A stretch of 8,115 bases of DNA, taken from contig JAUXBI010000070.1 of the NCBI GenBank assembly GCA_030619435.1, positions 1 through 8,115 on the forward strand. The letters are read 5' to 3'. The notes below the pieces were generated by a model, which saw only the letters and a list, made by a program, of their open reading frames with translations, was not told where the DNA came from and searched no databases. The stretch is from Syntrophaceae bacterium. Lineage in GTDB: Bacteria; Desulfobacterota; Syntrophia; Syntrophales; UBA2210. This document shows positions 6,603 to 8,115 of the stretch, piece after piece. Within the stretch, counting starts at the first letter, position 1, and each line of letters opens with the position of its first letter. A program made the translations under genes and the position numbers.

Positions 6603-7013
6603 TCAGCTCAAGCCTGTCTTGTTCTGACTCTGAAACAATTCAAAGGCATCATTCACATTTGTGAACTCCAGAGAGTGGTTTTTGCACCCGTTACGGGAAC
6701 AAACTTTTATGGTTCCCCCCACCTGTAATTGAAATCCAACTATGGGCGCCTTGCATTCACATGTTTGATACACAGGGAAAGGATTCCCACAGTGTGGGCA
6801 GAATAAGCTGCAAATAACACCATCAATGTCATCCACGCCATCAAAATTTTTGTTATAACTGCCGTAAACCTGACTCAGATAAAGATGACCTACCTTTTTC
6901 CCGATCTTTGTTTCAATATCTATTGAAGGAAGATCATCAATCCTGACATCAGGATTCATAAGGGACTTACCACAAGCGGAACATTTAACCAGAATTTTAA
7001 TCGAACCAGTCAT
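6603..7013 (-). CDS. Small cysteine-rich zinc-ribbon protein, function unknown
   Basis: I do not recognise this 136-aa protein. It carries several metal-binding-type cysteine clusters: KCSAC (C11, C14), CSLFCPHC (C68, C72, C75), CEC (C85, C87) and CSRNGC with a nearby His (C105, C110, H113). The first CxxC probably pairs with the C72/C75 pair as a split zinc ribbon around a polar insert (20-65, acidic towards its end, with VGHLYLSQVYGSYNK); the later cysteines could form a second site. There is no signal peptide or membrane helix, so it is probably cytoplasmic. The ATG at 7013 is chosen because AAGGAGG lies six bases before it; a longer frame would need a TTG at 7121 inside the preceding gene and has no such site. 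It follows the flavoprotein gene by 88 bases on the same strand, suggesting co-transcription. A role in nucleic-acid binding, redox or metal handling cannot be chosen from sequence alone. Confidence 0.75.
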   Translation of the reverse strand: MTGSIKILVKCSACGKSLMNPDVRIDDLPSIDIETKIGKKVGHLYLSQVYGSYNKNFDGVDDIDGVICSLFCPHCGNPFPVYQTCECKAPIVGFQLQVGGTIKVCSRNGCKNHSLEFTNVNDAFELFQSQNKTGLS

Positions 7014-7019
7014 ATCGAA

Positions 7020-7026
7020 CCTCCTT
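7020..7026 (-). promoter_or_regulatory. Strong ribosome-binding site of the zinc-ribbon gene
   Basis: On the minus strand AAGGAGG is followed by the six bases TTCGAT and then ATG (7013-7011). It is the best Shine-Dalgarno match in the window and fixes the start of the 136-aa protein. A small hairpin, GCGGA/TCCGC (7055-7051 with 7043-7039), lies just upstream of it in the 88-base gap. Confidence 0.8.
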
Positions 7027-7101
7027 GCTTTTTTATGAGCGGAATAATTGTCCGCCGAAAAGATCCCCCGGCATACTTCTTTTTGAATAATTTCCTTAAT
7101 G

Positions 7102-8088
7102 TCAGAATTTTCCGGAGACAACAGCTATCTGCTCCTCGGCCTCTTCCATCATTCCCTCTATAAGTTCTTTGCAGATCATGGTGTTGTGGATCAGACCCAC
7201 TGACTGTCCCACCATCATGGGGGCCATATCCACATCTCCTATTTCCCATGCCTCCTCTATCCTGGCACCGGTAATCAGAGGAATAATCGCCTCGAGGCCT
7301 CCCCCCTTCGCCTCAACATCCAGGACATCACTCACATTCTTGTTTTTCAGCGCCCTGGCCTGGAGACCTATAGACTTGCAGATGAGTGTTGTATCATTTT
7401 CCTGACTGCTGATGAGTTTATTCTTTATATTATTATGTATATTACATTCACGGGTCGCCATGAAACGCGTGGCCATCATTACTCCCTCCGCGCCCAGCAT
7501 CATGGCCGCCGCCATCGTCCTGCCGTTCGCGATTCCCCCCACGGTAACCACCGGCAGATTTACCTCTTCCACTATTCTCGGTGTGAGCACCATGGTAGAA
7601 ACGTCGTCATTGAGGGGATGTCCCCCTTCTTCAATACCCGCGGCGTATATTCCGTCATATCCCACGCTTTCGGCGTGAAGCGCGTGGCGAACTGAACCGA
7701 CCTTGTGAAACATTTTGACCCCGGCCTTCTTGAGCATTTCAATATATTCCATGCCACAGGCCTTGTCGATCGGAGCTCCCGATATCTCCACACCCGCCAC
7801 CTGTTCCTCCGCGCAGACACGAAGATACATCTTGTAATGCTCGGCGGTAATGCGAATCGACGGCAGTATGGTGACACTCACCATAAAGGGTTTATCCGTA
7901 AGCCCGCGTGTTTCGTTTATCGCGGCCCTGAAGTCCTCTTCAGTCTCATAATTGGCCGCGGTAATATCGCCTATGGCTCCGGCGTTGGATATCGCCGCGC
8001 AGAGGGAAGGCTTGCACAGCCACATCATCGCGCCGCACATAATGGGGTACTTCACACCGAACATTTCAGTAATCGCAGTTTTTATCAT
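7102..8088 (-). CDS. Nitronate monooxygenase (2-nitropropane dioxygenase)-family flavoprotein
   Basis: FMN-dependent TIM-barrel enzyme of the family that includes nitronate monooxygenase and the enoyl-ACP reductase FabK; it is cytoplasmic. The 328-aa length is normal. Family features in order: N-terminal FGVKYPIMCGAM (10-21), ISNAGAIGDI (33-42), the active-site loop AGIEEGGHPLNDD (150-162) with H157 at the position of the catalytic His, LTPRI (168-172), the FMN phosphate-binding region VGGIANGR (183-190), LGAEGVMMATRF (198-209), and the late motif GQSVGLI (294-300). The loop GGHPLNDDVSTM differs from the GGHRG-type loop of characterised nitronate monooxygenases, so the true substrate may differ; oxidation of nitronates would be surprising if the organism is anaerobic. 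The ATG is preceded by GGGAGG at an 11-base spacing. A stop codon directly abuts or overlaps the start in two upstream frames, suggesting a tightly packed operon from the right, with the zinc-ribbon gene downstream. Confidence 0.88.
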   Translation of the reverse strand: MIKTAITEMFGVKYPIMCGAMMWLCKPSLCAAISNAGAIGDITAANYETEEDFRAAINETRGLTDKPFMVSVTILPSIRITAEHYKMYLRVCAEEQVAGVEISGAPIDKACGMEYIEMLKKAGVKMFHKVGSVRHALHAESVGYDGIYAAGIEEGGHPLNDDVSTMVLTPRIVEEVNLPVVTVGGIANGRTMAAAMMLGAEGVMMATRFMATRECNIHNNIKNKLISSQENDTTLICKSIGLQARALKNKNVSDVLDVEAKGGGLEAIIPLITGARIEEAWEIGDVDMAPMMVGQSVGLIHNTMICKELIEGMMEEAEEQIAVVSGKF

Positions 8089-8115
8089 TTAGCTCTCATC
8101 CTCCCATATCGCTGA
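8089..8115 (-). other. Ribosome site of the flavoprotein gene and probable end of an upstream gene
   Basis: On the minus strand GGGAGG (8105-8100) precedes the flavoprotein ATG by 11 bases. Two frames entering from the right edge end here. One gives ...IWEDES and TAA at 8091-8089, abutting the ATG. The other gives ...GRMRAK and TGA at 8087-8085, overlapping as ATGA. Either would make the flavoprotein part of a longer minus-strand operon. Too little sequence is present to decide which frame, if either, is coding. Confidence 0.3.

Noticed and set aside
6603..7121. 172-residue version of the zinc-ribbon protein starting at 7121
   Set aside because: It would start at a TTG inside the end of the flavoprotein gene, while an ideal AAGGAGG site sits six bases before the ATG at 7013.
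7412..8115. Long plus-strand frames opposite the flavoprotein gene, including one of 136 codons at the right edge
   Set aside because: They are antisense to a clearly conserved coding sequence and show no domain signal.
1..8115. CRISPR array, tRNA, rRNA, insertion sequence or phage-defence operon
   Set aside because: No regularly spaced repeats, no cloverleaf, no transposase or integrase and no defence-family protein could be found on either strand.

Overview
The window reads as ordinary chromosome from a Gram-negative bacterium of moderate GC content. A murein lytic transglycosylase with a lipoprotein signal implies an outer membrane and periplasm. The style of the nitronate monooxygenase-like protein and the short palindromic and heptamer repeats between genes would fit a Desulfobacterota (Deltaproteobacteria)-type anaerobe. 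That placement is an inference from general impression; no 16S rRNA or other marker is present.

Layout: six protein genes lie in three blocks. Left block, minus strand: mltA (2772-3944), then comEC (96-2678) 93 bases downstream, possibly co-transcribed. Middle block, plus strand: a five-helix VIT1/CCC1-like membrane protein (4381-4857), then a DEAD-box RNA helicase (5026-6411). Right block, minus strand: a nitronate monooxygenase-family flavoprotein (7102-8088), then a small cysteine-rich zinc-ribbon protein of unknown function (6603-7013). A further minus-strand gene probably ends at the right edge, just upstream of the flavoprotein.

Non-coding structure: the 436-base divergent gap between mltA and the VIT-like gene holds three alternating copies of an 8-base palindromic element plus a second hairpin, a REP-like arrangement. 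The 93-base mltA-comEC gap holds five imperfect heptamer repeats that run almost up to the comEC start. The helicase stop codon lies inside a 16-base tandem duplication. The convergent gap after the helicase holds a bulged hairpin and a second hairpin that may terminate the zinc-ribbon transcript.

How the genes work together: no single pathway links them. ComEC (DNA uptake channel) and MltA (peptidoglycan cleavage) both act at the envelope, but their adjacency may be incidental. The flavoprotein and the zinc-ribbon protein are a same-strand pair that may be functionally linked. I see no convincing new multi-gene system. The least explained items are the zinc-ribbon protein, the minimal VIT-like protein and the intergenic palindromes.
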